This document shows positions 1 to 5,421 of a stretch of DNA of 11,505 nt, piece after piece; position 1 is the stretch's first letter, and each line of letters opens with the position of its first letter. The position numbers and the translations under genes were made by a program. Origin of the DNA: Sulfurimonas sp. (lineage in GTDB: Bacteria > Campylobacterota > Campylobacteria > Campylobacterales > Sulfurimonadaceae); assembly GCA_003978475.1 (NCBI GenBank), contig QNZR01000177.1:1-11505 (forward strand), in the 5' to 3' direction. The notes below the pieces were generated by a model. It saw nothing but the letters and a program-made list of their open reading frames with translations. It was not told where the DNA came from and made no database searches.

Positions 1-120
1 CATCCAATGCTTCGATGGCGTTGTCAATATCAATTTCCTCGTTATCATCCAATGCTTCGATGGCACTGTCAAGGTCAATCTCGTTCTCATCACCTAAAGC
101 ATCAAGGTCGATCTCCTCAT
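1..120 (-). repeat. 45-bp in-frame tandem repeat coding acidic 15-residue units
   Basis: Positions 1-45 and 46-90 are two copies of a 45-base unit; the first 19 bases (from CATCCAATGC) are identical and the rest has diverged. A shorter, degenerate 30-base copy lies at 91-120. The period is a multiple of three, so copy number can change without breaking the frame. On the protein level the units share an E-I-D-[LI]-D core followed in the full copies by [SN]-A-I-E-A-L-D. The array reaches the left edge, so the total number of copies is unknown. Confidence 0.85.
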
Positions 121-487
121 CAGACAAATCCTCTTCGAGGAATGGGGTCGTTTCTTCAGGTGCTGCCTGCAATTCCTGCGACATATCGGTAAACAAATCT
201 ACCAGATCCGTCGGTAAAAAAGGCTTATTGACCATCACATCAAAAGCATCGGGCTTGTCAATATCACGATTTCCCATATAGATTTTTTTAGCAAAACTCA
301 CATGCGATACCAGCTCATCATACAACACCGGGTCAAACTGTTCGCTGTCAAAAATCAATACATCATATGCCTCGGCATGAATCTGCTCTGTTGCACTAAC
401 AACCTCCAGTTCATCACCGGTTTTTTGTGCACTTAACGTTACTAACTTGGTAACAACAGGATTCTCATTGATAAGCAAAATATTCAT
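1..487 (-). CDS. Acidic protein with degenerate receiver-like domain and tandem acidic repeats (C-terminus beyond window)
   Basis: The ATG at 485-487 opens a frame that stays open to the left edge, giving 162 visible residues. GGAG lies about 10 bases upstream. Residues 1-105 read like a CheY-type receiver: beta-1 is MNILLINENP, where the usual acidic pair is N7-E8-N9; D47 sits in DVLIFD at the phosphorylation-site position; and K88-P89-F90 matches the conserved Lys-Pro. The acidic Mg pocket is therefore altered, so ordinary phosphorylation is doubtful. From about residue 110 the protein is very acidic and repetitive: DEEIDLDALG, then two 15-residue units of the type DENEIDLDSAIEALD, continuing past the edge. 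In Campylobacter jejuni I recall a 'highly acidic protein' gene beside fliR, and this is probably its counterpart. A flagellar role is inference from position only. The gene is certain; its function is unknown. Confidence 0.8.
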   Translation of the reverse strand, partial: MNILLINENPVVTKLVTLSAQKTGDELEVVSATEQIHAEAYDVLIFDSEQFDPVLYDELVSHVSFAKKIYMGNRDIDKPDAFDVMVNKPFLPTDLVDLFTDMSQELQAAPEETTPFLEEDLSDEEIDLDALGDENEIDLDSAIEALDDNEEIDIDNAIEALD

Positions 488-557
488 GGGGGTCGCTCCA
501 GCATCATTGTTAATTAAAAACATATTCTATAAATGCTATTATTGTAGCTAAAAAACT

Positions 558-1058
558 ATGAAAACTCTGTTATGCCTCTTGCTTTTTACGGTCGTTTTAT
601 TGGCTAAAAATGTTTTATATATCCTCCCGCACCAGCATGACAGCGCACTTTTGCACCTCTGTGAAGCATTAAAAAGTGCGCACTCAAGTGTTACCATAAT
701 AAGCACTAAAATTGACAGTTATGAACTAAAAAAAGCATTTATGTCACTAGTAAAGAGGCAAATTCCTGTACAGATTATCTCATACTCGAATCACAACCTT
801 GGTACAGAATGGGTACAATATGCCAATGTTTCATTGATGTTGGTCGATGCTCGAAATGTCATGCCGCTAAACTTTTCGCTTCTGATGATTGATGATACAC
901 TTACATGTAAATTATCGACCTCGCTCGATGCCAGACAGATGCGCTCTACATTCTCTTTTCTGGAGTGCTCTTCTACCCGATACGCCCACAAACAGGCTCA
1001 AAAAATTCGCAAGACGCTAATGCGTTACGCCACACCCTATTTAAAAGAGTCGTTCTAG
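558..1058 (+). CDS. Exported phospholipase-D-like fold protein lacking the HKD motif
   Basis: This is a 166-residue protein with an N-terminal hydrophobic stretch (residues 3-15, after MK) that looks like a signal peptide or membrane anchor. Residues 30-76 follow the pattern of the N-terminal half of PLD-superfamily domains: a helix (ALLHLCEALKSA), a strand (VTIIST), a helix (ELKKAFMSLVKRQIP) and a strand (VQIISY), as in 'AL..A..RGV.V.il'. Where single-domain PLD nucleases carry HxK(x)4D, residues 102-113 read MPLNFSLLMIDD: His and Lys are replaced and only the Asp region remains. It is probably not catalytic. The gene diverges from the acidic-protein gene across 70 bases and its last 18 bases overlap the end of fliR on the other strand. 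No strong ribosome binding site is visible, but the ATG after the AT-rich spacer is the only reasonable start. The fold assignment is moderate; the role is unknown. Confidence 0.7.
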   Translation: MKTLLCLLLFTVVLLAKNVLYILPHQHDSALLHLCEALKSAHSSVTIISTKIDSYELKKAFMSLVKRQIPVQIISYSNHNLGTEWVQYANVSLMLVDARNVMPLNFSLLMIDDTLTCKLSTSLDARQMRSTFSFLECSSTRYAHKQAQKIRKTLMRYATPYLKESF

Positions 1059-1805
1059 CCAGTTAAACGCCTGAAGCATCTCAAGCTTCACAATATGCAT
1101 GGTCGCTGCCAATGTTGTGATCAAAACAATAAAAGAGACCGCAATTTTAATGGGAAAACCAATGACTAGCAGGTTGAACTGCGGCATGGTTTTCATCAGC
1201 ATGCCAAAAATGACATCGGCAAGCCATGACAGTGCAATAATGGGAAATGCAATCATAAAGCCCACCAGAAACATATTCGCACCGGCATGAATAAGGTACG
1301 AAATAGTCTCCTGCGTCAACAAAAATCCTCCCAAAGGTACTGCCGAAAGCGACGCATTCACATAAAGCAGCACCCAGTGGTGCAAATCCAGTGTAAAAAG
1401 AATCATTAGGGCAATTAATGAGAGAAACTGGCTAATAATGGGCATGGAGACACCCGTTTGCGGGTCAATTGCCGATGCAAGAGAAAAGCCCATAATAAAG
1501 GAAATCTGCCCCCCGGCAAAGGTAATAATATGGTACGCCAACTGCAGTACCAGCCCGATAGTAAAACCAAAAAGGAACTCTCCAAAAATTGCCAACGTTA
1601 ATGATACAACACTAATCTCAATACTCAACGGCGGAAGAGAAGGAAAAAAGATGACCGTAAAGAAAAATGCCAATGCCGCTTTAAGCGTCATGGGAATACT
1701 CGTATGTGAAAAGATGGGCGTCTCTAAAAACAGAGCACCAAAGCGAATAAACAGCAGTAAAAAAGCCACCACATGCTCTTGCGCAAAGAGTTGTGCCCAC
1801 TCCAT
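1041..1805 (-). CDS. fliR: Flagellar type III export apparatus protein FliR
   Basis: FliR is an inner-membrane subunit of the flagellar type III secretion export gate, together with FliP and FliQ. The 254-residue length is normal for the family. Several hydrophobic segments are visible, starting with VVAFLLLFIRFGALFL. Conserved FliR blocks can be read: GEFLFGFTIGLVLQL, then GGQISFIMGFSLASAIDPQTG, and near the C-terminus MPQFNLLVIGFPIKI. The ATG lies one base after the stop codon of the upstream ABC ATPase and has only a weak ribosome binding site, so translation is likely coupled to that gene. The stop codon region overlaps the convergent PLD-like gene by 18 bases. The only other flagellum-linked candidate nearby is the acidic receiver-like protein. 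Confidence 0.95.
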   Translation of the reverse strand: MEWAQLFAQEHVVAFLLLFIRFGALFLETPIFSHTSIPMTLKAALAFFFTVIFFPSLPPLSIEISVVSLTLAIFGEFLFGFTIGLVLQLAYHIITFAGGQISFIMGFSLASAIDPQTGVSMPIISQFLSLIALMILFTLDLHHWVLLYVNASLSAVPLGGFLLTQETISYLIHAGANMFLVGFMIAFPIIALSWLADVIFGMLMKTMPQFNLLVIGFPIKIAVSFIVLITTLAATMHIVKLEMLQAFNWLERLF

Positions 1806-1806
1806 A

Positions 1807-2451
1807 TTACTTAACTTTTACCAACTGTTGATTCTCTAAACGGTAGACAGCATCACAGGCAAAGGCCAGATCTTCATCGTGCGTTACCAAAACCATGGCA
1901 CTCTCATACTCTTGTACATAGTCATAAAAAATATGCATCACCTCTTCGGCCGTCTGGGCATCAAGGTTACCGGTAGGCTCATCAGCAAAAATCAGGCGCG
2001 GCTTTTTCGTTAACACCCGCGCAATGGAAATGCGCTGTTGCTGACCACCGGAGAGTTCGGTCACTTTTTGCTCAAGGACATGATGAATCCCCAGACGCTG
2101 CAGCAATACCTCATCTATACCTTCTCCGGAGAGAATCGATGCCACTTCAAGATTCTCTCTGGCACTAAAACCTTTCAACAGATAATGTGCCTGATAGATC
2201 AGTCCGATATCGTGCCGTCTTAAAGCAATTAACTCACTGCTTTTCAAGGTATAGATGTCGTTTCCAAAAAGCTCCACCTCTCCCGATTTTGGCTCTAGTA
2301 GTGTCGATAAAATATGTAGCAGCGTCGATTTTCCGCTGCCGCTGACACCAATGATGGCTAACGACTCTGATGTTGCCAGTGACAATGACACCTCACTAAA
2401 AAGTGGGTAGTCAAAACGGTGTGAGAGGTGATTGGCTTTTAAAATAGTCAT
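1807..2451 (-). CDS. ABC transporter ATP-binding protein, LolD/FtsE/MacB type
   Basis: A single nucleotide-binding domain of 214 residues with all motifs intact: Walker A GVSGSGKST (35-43), Q-loop Q87, signature LSGGQQQR (133-140), Walker B LIFADE (153-158) followed by PTGNLD, and the switch histidine H191 in VTHDED. The LSGGQQQR signature and ADEPTGNLD place it in the MacB/LolD/FtsE/o228 group, whose members power export-like or mechanotransmission complexes with FtsX/LolC-like permeases. No permease is encoded in this window, so the partner must lie elsewhere. The gene sits directly upstream of fliR with one base between; I recall the same pair in Campylobacter. The ATG has no clear Shine-Dalgarno sequence, but TATAAT lies five bases before it, which suggests a leaderless start. 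Calling it LolD outright would go beyond the evidence. Confidence 0.9.
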   Translation of the reverse strand: MTILKANHLSHRFDYPLFSEVSLSLATSESLAIIGVSGSGKSTLLHILSTLLEPKSGEVELFGNDIYTLKSSELIALRRHDIGLIYQAHYLLKGFSARENLEVASILSGEGIDEVLLQRLGIHHVLEQKVTELSGGQQQRISIARVLTKKPRLIFADEPTGNLDAQTAEEVMHIFYDYVQEYESAMVLVTHDEDLAFACDAVYRLENQQLVKVK

Positions 2452-2456
2452 ACAAA

Positions 2457-2462
2457 ATTATA
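2457..2462 (-). promoter_or_regulatory. Perfect -10 box just before the ABC ATPase start (possible leaderless promoter)
   Basis: On the minus strand TATAAT is followed by TTTGT and then the ATG of the ABC ATPase. Transcription starting the usual 6-7 bases after the -10 box would begin at or inside the start codon. No Shine-Dalgarno sequence is present, which fits a leaderless mRNA. No -35 box is recognisable 16-18 bases upstream. It would drive the ATPase-fliR pair. Confidence 0.5.
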
Positions 2463-2465
2463 CTC

Positions 2466-2488
2466 AAAAATAGCGAATACCCGCTATT
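2466..2488 (-). terminator. Intrinsic terminator-like hairpin after the small lipoprotein gene
   Basis: On the minus strand AATAGCG, a six-base loop, then CGCTATT form a perfect 7-bp stem (2482-2488 with 2469-2475), running into a short T tract (the complement of AAAAA at 2466-2470). It follows the lipoprotein stop codon by 15 bases. The upstream arm can instead pair with GCTAT at 2491-2495, so a competing hairpin exists. Confidence 0.55.
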
Positions 2489-2503
2489 GCATAGCAACAC
2501 GGG

Positions 2504-3049
2504 CTAAAATAGAGACTCAATACTTTTAAAAATATCCTTAACGACCGCATTGATAAACGTATTTTCATACCGTTTATCATTTAATGACTTGGTAACGACC
2601 TGCTTGCTCATTGCCAAGCCGCCTCTAAAGTTTTTGGTGTCCTGTACAATACTTGTCAATAATGTGTCACCATCCATGACATCAATACGATATCCATAGC
2701 TTGGATACGCCAATGCATTGGAAGGAATGGGTGTCTTGTCACCTACAAATCGTCGCTCATAATTGACCTTAATTACCAAAGTATTGGCTCGGGGGTCGTC
2801 AGTGAGCAGATGCTTCGCTTCAAGAAGCTTTTGCAGTTTGCTCTGTACCATTGCCTGTAACTCTGCTTGCGTATGGTAGGTAGCATCGACATCCACCAGC
2901 TCATGTAACTTAAAAGTAAGATTATGAAACTGAAGTTTGTTGCTCAACACTACTTTTTCCGCTTCAGGTTGGGCTGTTTTTGGAGTCTGTGTCGCAGCAC
3001 ATCCTGTCATAATGACCAAAAATAATAGCAAAACACCTAAGGTTTTCAT
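2504..3049 (-). CDS. Small lipoprotein of unknown function
   Basis: The ATG at 3047-3049 is chosen because AAGGAG precedes it by about seven bases and it places a standard lipoprotein signal at the N-terminus: MKTLGVLLLFLVIMTGC, with the lipidated Cys at residue 17. An upstream in-frame ATG would add seven residues and has no such support. The mature part (about 165 residues) starts with a Pro/Glu-rich linker, then a compact mixed alpha/beta domain: a strand (QFHNLTFKL), a helix (TQAELQAMVQSKLQKLLEAK), strands (NTLVIKVNYERRF; YGYRIDVMDG) and a C-terminal helix (FINAVVKDIFKSIESLF). This resembles periplasmic lipoproteins of the DUF4410/DUF4136 kind in general plan, but I cannot confirm membership. 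It stands between tsf and the ABC ATPase, where the Campylobacter order I recall has no gene, and appears to have its own promoter and terminator. Confidence 0.8.
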   Translation of the reverse strand: MKTLGVLLLFLVIMTGCAATQTPKTAQPEAEKVVLSNKLQFHNLTFKLHELVDVDATYHTQAELQAMVQSKLQKLLEAKHLLTDDPRANTLVIKVNYERRFVGDKTPIPSNALAYPSYGYRIDVMDGDTLLTSIVQDTKNFRGGLAMSKQVVTKSLNDKRYENTFINAVVKDIFKSIESLF

Positions 3050-3086
3050 TCTCACTCCTTTACAAGGCATACGCCGTTCAGGTCAT

Positions 3087-3092
3087 AGTATA
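3087..3092 (-). promoter_or_regulatory. Putative -10 box of the small lipoprotein gene
   Basis: TATACT on the minus strand ends 37 bases before the lipoprotein ATG, leaving a leader of about 30 nt that contains the AAGGAG ribosome binding site. No good -35 box is visible; the position where it would lie abuts a perfect AT-rich inverted repeat (3111-3132). Confidence 0.45.
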
Positions 3093-3103
3093 ACGACAAT
3101 GAA

Positions 3104-3133
3104 TTGTTAGTTATATAAAGATTTTTATATAAT
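3104..3133 (+). promoter_or_regulatory. Putative plus-strand sigma-70 promoter
   Basis: TTGTTA (3104-3109, four of six matches to TTGACA), an 18-base spacer, and a perfect TATAAT (3128-3133). Transcription would begin near 3140. No plus-strand gene follows, only a GC-richer structured stretch before the end of tsf, so it may serve a small RNA. The surrounding sequence is AT-rich, which raises the chance of a fortuitous match. Confidence 0.35.
3111..3132. repeat. Perfect 9-bp AT-only inverted repeat upstream of the small lipoprotein promoter
   Basis: TTATATAAA (3111-3119), four bases (GATT), then TTTATATAA (3124-3132) form a perfect inverted repeat. It lies 18 bases upstream of the lipoprotein -10 box and overlaps the -10 box of a possible plus-strand promoter. 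It could be an operator for a dimeric regulator or simply AT-rich chance sequence. Confidence 0.45.
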
Positions 3134-3139
3134 GTAAAG

Positions 3140-3230
3140 TTATTATATTTGATGGAGAAGACGTACGGAGGTAGCGTTAAATCCGGTATGCCACTACAGA
3201 TCTAGTGGCGCACCGACACAGTCGGTTTAT
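3140..3230 (+). ncRNA. Candidate small RNA (or structured tsf 3' region)
   Basis: Between the lipoprotein and tsf genes, sequence composition changes from very AT-rich (to about 3150) to balanced and structured. It contains GCCACTA-loop-TAGTGGC (3190-3209) and ACCGAC-ACA-GTCGGT (3212-3226), the latter followed by TTAT. Preceded by a possible promoter at 3104-3133, this would give a transcript of about 90 nt ending in two hairpins. The same hairpins read from the minus strand would lie just after tsf. I do not recognise it as a known RNA family. A 17-codon frame (3152-3205, MEKTYGGSVK...) lies inside but lacks a ribosome binding site. Confidence 0.3.
3190..3226 (-). terminator. Tandem hairpins after tsf
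   Basis: Immediately after the tsf stop codon on the minus strand come two perfect stems: ACCGAC/GTCGGT with a 3-base loop (3212-3226) and GCCACTA/TAGTGGC with a 6-base loop (3190-3209). No T tract follows in the minus direction, so termination would be factor-dependent, or the hairpins may protect the rpsB-tsf mRNA 3' end. On the plus strand the 3212-3226 hairpin is followed by TTAT. Confidence 0.45.
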
Positions 3231-4291
3231 GCCATTTGTGCGGCAACTTCGGCAGCAAAGTCATCGACTTTTTTCTCAATGCCTTCCCCCACTTCAAGAC
3301 GAACAAATGCAATCACTTCTGCAGTACCACCTGCGGCTTTAGCAGCTTCGGCAACTGCTTCGGCTACGGTCAGCTTGTCGTCTAAAACATAGTCCTGATC
3401 AAGCAATGCCTGCTCTTTGTCAAGCGTAGTATTGTCGGCAATAAAACGTGCCAGTTGTCCCGGAACAATTTTATCCCAGATTTTTTCAGGCTTGCCCTGC
3501 GCTTTGAGTGCCGCTTTAATATTGGCTTCGGCTTCTGCAAGAACCGCATCGCTAAGCTGACATCGTGAAATATACTGAGGCACATTAATGAGTGGTTTTT
3601 TCAAACGTGCGCGTTCTTCATTTTCCGTCTTAATAGCTTCAATACGCCCTTTGGTCTCTTCTTCTACGTATGATGCATCAAAATCCTGATAGCTTAATGT
3701 CGTCGGCTTCATGGCTGAAGCATGCATGGCTACCTGCTTGGCAACCGGAATCATCGCTTCCGCCGTTTTGGCCGAATCACACTCAATGGCAACAATAACA
3801 CCAATGCGGGTATTGGAGTGAACGTAGCCGTTGACGATAACATTGTCATTGCCGCTAAGTGCCGCAATACGACGTACTTCAATTTTTTCACCAATCTTGG
3901 CTACCGTTTCATCGAAATACGCACTAAAGGCGTTACCTTCAAATGTGGTCTCGCGGAGAGCCTCTACCGTCTGGGCATTGGTCTCAAATGCCTGGGTCAC
4001 CGTTTTAGATACCAAATCTTTAAAGCCGTCGTTTTGTGCTACAAAATCGGTTTCAGAATTGACCTCTACGAGTGTGGCGCGTCGGTTATCGGCAGAGATC
4101 TTCAGCCCGATAGAACCCTCAGCCGCAATACGGTCAGCTTTTTTAGCTGACTTGGCAACTCCACGCTCACGCAACCACTCTGTGGCTTTGTCAAAGTCGT
4201 TGTCACATTCAGTTAACGCTTTTTTACAGTCCATCATCGGCGCATCGGTTGCCTGACGAAGTTTTTTGACATCTGCTGCTGTTACTGCCAT
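3227..4291 (-). CDS. tsf: Translation elongation factor Ts
   Basis: EF-Ts is the cytoplasmic nucleotide-exchange factor that recycles EF-Tu from its GDP to its GTP form. The 354-residue protein starts MAVTAADVKKLRQ, with the N-terminal UBA-like domain signature TDAPMMDCKKAL at 15-26 and the EF-Tu-contacting TDFVAQN motif at 81-87. A core repeat follows, with DNVIVNGYVHSNTRIGVIVAIECD around 150-170. The length exceeds that of the E. coli protein (283 residues), consistent with the longer Campylobacterota form. AGGAG lies about eight bases before the ATG, inside the 3' end of rpsB, and the start is two bases from the rpsB stop codon. This is the classic rpsB-tsf operon, presumably transcribed from a promoter upstream of rpsB. 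Confidence 0.98.
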   Translation of the reverse strand: MAVTAADVKKLRQATDAPMMDCKKALTECDNDFDKATEWLRERGVAKSAKKADRIAAEGSIGLKISADNRRATLVEVNSETDFVAQNDGFKDLVSKTVTQAFETNAQTVEALRETTFEGNAFSAYFDETVAKIGEKIEVRRIAALSGNDNVIVNGYVHSNTRIGVIVAIECDSAKTAEAMIPVAKQVAMHASAMKPTTLSYQDFDASYVEEETKGRIEAIKTENEERARLKKPLINVPQYISRCQLSDAVLAEAEANIKAALKAQGKPEKIWDKIVPGQLARFIADNTTLDKEQALLDQDYVLDDKLTVAEAVAEAAKAAGGTAEVIAFVRLEVGEGIEKKVDDFAAEVAAQMA

Positions 4292-4293
4292 AA

Positions 4294-5112
4294 CTAGGAC
4301 TCCTTTGTACCGGTTACTGCTGCCTCGGCTTCAGGTGTTGCCGCTGCCTCAGGTTCCGCTGCGGGAGTTTCAGCCTCTTCAGAAGTTTCTACCGCATCAT
4401 CACTTGGTGCTTCTGCTGTTTCAGCACCACCCTCACGAAGAGCTTTACCTTCGTTGATTGCTTCTGCCATCTCACGACAAAAAAGCTGAATGGAACGAAT
4501 GGCATCATCATTTCCCGGAATGGGGTACGTAATGAGATCCGGGTCACAGTTGGTATCAAGCGGGGCTACCACCGGAATACCTAAACAGCGCGCTTCATTA
4601 ACGGCAATATGCTCTTTGACCGCATCAATCACAAAGAGCATATCCGGTAATTGTTTCATATTGCGAATACCGCCAAAATAGGCGTTTAGTTTCTCTTTTT
4701 GACGACTCATCATCAACGCCTCTTTTTTTGTCAGAAGGTCAATCTGTCCACTCTCTTGCATATTTTCAATAATCTCAAGCTTACGCATCGATTTTTGAAT
4801 GGTCGGAAAGTTGGTTAGCATGCCTCCGAGCCAGCGGTTGTCAATATAAGGCATACCACAGCTCATAGCGGCATCTTTTACCGACGCGCGTGCCTGTTTT
4901 TTTGTTCCGACAAATAAAATGGTCTGACCCTCAGCCGCAGCATCAAGTACAATCTGATAGGTGTTGCGGAAGTAACGAAGGGTTTTTTGCAGGTCTATAA
5001 TATAGATATTTTTACGAACACCAAAAATGTATTTTTTCATTTTCGGATTCCAGCGACGTGTCTGGTGTCCAAAGTGAACACCGCATTCCAATAGATCTTT
5101 CATAGTTACCAT
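4294..5112 (-). CDS. rpsB: 30S ribosomal protein S2
   Basis: S2 is a late-assembling 30S subunit protein needed for binding of S1. I start it at the ATG at 5110-5112 because AAAGGA lies seven bases upstream and the protein then begins MVTMKDLLECGVHFGHQ, as in related species; a longer frame from 5175 would add 21 residues unlike any S2. The product has 272 residues. Family blocks are clear: HFGHQTRRWNPKMKKYIFG, VGTKKQA, RWLGGMLTNF, and PVVAPLDTNCDPDLITYPIPGNDDAIRS near residue 200. After EAINEGKALREGG the last 45 or so residues form an Ala/Glu/Pro/Thr-rich acidic tail (for example AETPAAEPEAAATPEAEAAV), probably disordered; Campylobacter S2 also ends in an acidic tail. Followed two bases later by tsf. 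Confidence 0.98.
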   Translation of the reverse strand: MVTMKDLLECGVHFGHQTRRWNPKMKKYIFGVRKNIYIIDLQKTLRYFRNTYQIVLDAAAEGQTILFVGTKKQARASVKDAAMSCGMPYIDNRWLGGMLTNFPTIQKSMRKLEIIENMQESGQIDLLTKKEALMMSRQKEKLNAYFGGIRNMKQLPDMLFVIDAVKEHIAVNEARCLGIPVVAPLDTNCDPDLITYPIPGNDDAIRSIQLFCREMAEAINEGKALREGGAETAEAPSDDAVETSEEAETPAAEPEAAATPEAEAAVTGTKES

Positions 5113-5421
5113 AAACGGTCCTTTAAAGGCATATTTGCCAGAGATAATTGTCAGTTTGCTTCGGTACTGCCCCATAATCTTCTCTATTTTTTCAAAGAGA
5201 TTACACTGACGTTACAGCAAATACCTGTTTAGTTTTAACCGGATTTACCCAGATAAAAGCTTGCAATTTTACTGAAAAATGTCTTAATTTTTGCTTTTTT
5301 CACGGTATTGTGCTTTAGTTTACATGTAAAATATTTCGGTATTTCCAGAGTGTATTTCAGCTACTGCGAGGATGGGGGCGAGTTCTGTGTCAAGAGGAAC
5401 ATACTCCCCCGAAAGGGAAGC
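5113..5421 (-). other. Spacer and rpsB leader region
   Basis: This stretch of 309 bases between the barrel gene and rpsB holds no convincing gene. It should contain the rpsB-tsf promoter; the best -10 candidate I see is TAAAAT on the minus strand (5266-5271), without a -35 box, giving a leader of about 145 nt. Close to the S2 start, the Shine-Dalgarno AAAGGA is part of the palindrome CCTTTAAAGG (5117-5130 region), preceded by GGCA-AATA-TGCC; such structure could bear on S2 feedback control, but I cannot show it. A TTGACA at 5388-5393 (minus) has no -10 box at the right distance. Confidence 0.4.
5404..5420 (-). terminator. Short GC-rich hairpin after the beta-barrel gene
   Basis: One base after the barrel gene's stop codon the minus strand reads CTTCCC-TTTCG-GGGGAG, a 6-bp stem with one G-T pair. 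The sequence after it (TATGTTCCTC) is not a T tract, so this is at best a weak terminator or a 3'-end protecting hairpin. Confidence 0.4.

Noticed and set aside
1..120. CRISPR-like array at the left edge
   Set aside because: The repeats are directly adjacent, without spacers, have a 45-base in-frame period and encode an acidic peptide repeat.
535..548. Short inverted repeat GCTA-N6-TAGC in the divergent spacer before the PLD-like gene
   Set aside because: Arms of four bases in an AT-rich spacer are expected by chance; no supporting evidence of an operator.
3152..3205. A 17-codon plus-strand frame (MEKTYGGSVKSGMPLQI) in the tsf-lipoprotein spacer
   Set aside because: No Shine-Dalgarno sequence precedes it and its end falls in a hairpin loop; mentioned only within the candidate small RNA.
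3722..4256. Open frames of about 140 codons on the plus strand inside tsf
   Set aside because: They lie antisense to a certain gene, have low-complexity or implausible composition and no ribosome binding sites.
5113..5175. A 21-codon N-terminal extension of S2 from an ATG at 5173-5175
   Set aside because: The added residues do not resemble any S2 protein, whereas the ATG at 5110-5112 has AAAGGA at the right distance and gives the expected MVTMKDLLECGVHFGHQ start.
5388..5393. A perfect TTGACA (minus strand) downstream of the barrel gene
   Set aside because: The sequence 15-19 bases further on is GC-rich with nothing like TATAAT, so it is not a convincing promoter.
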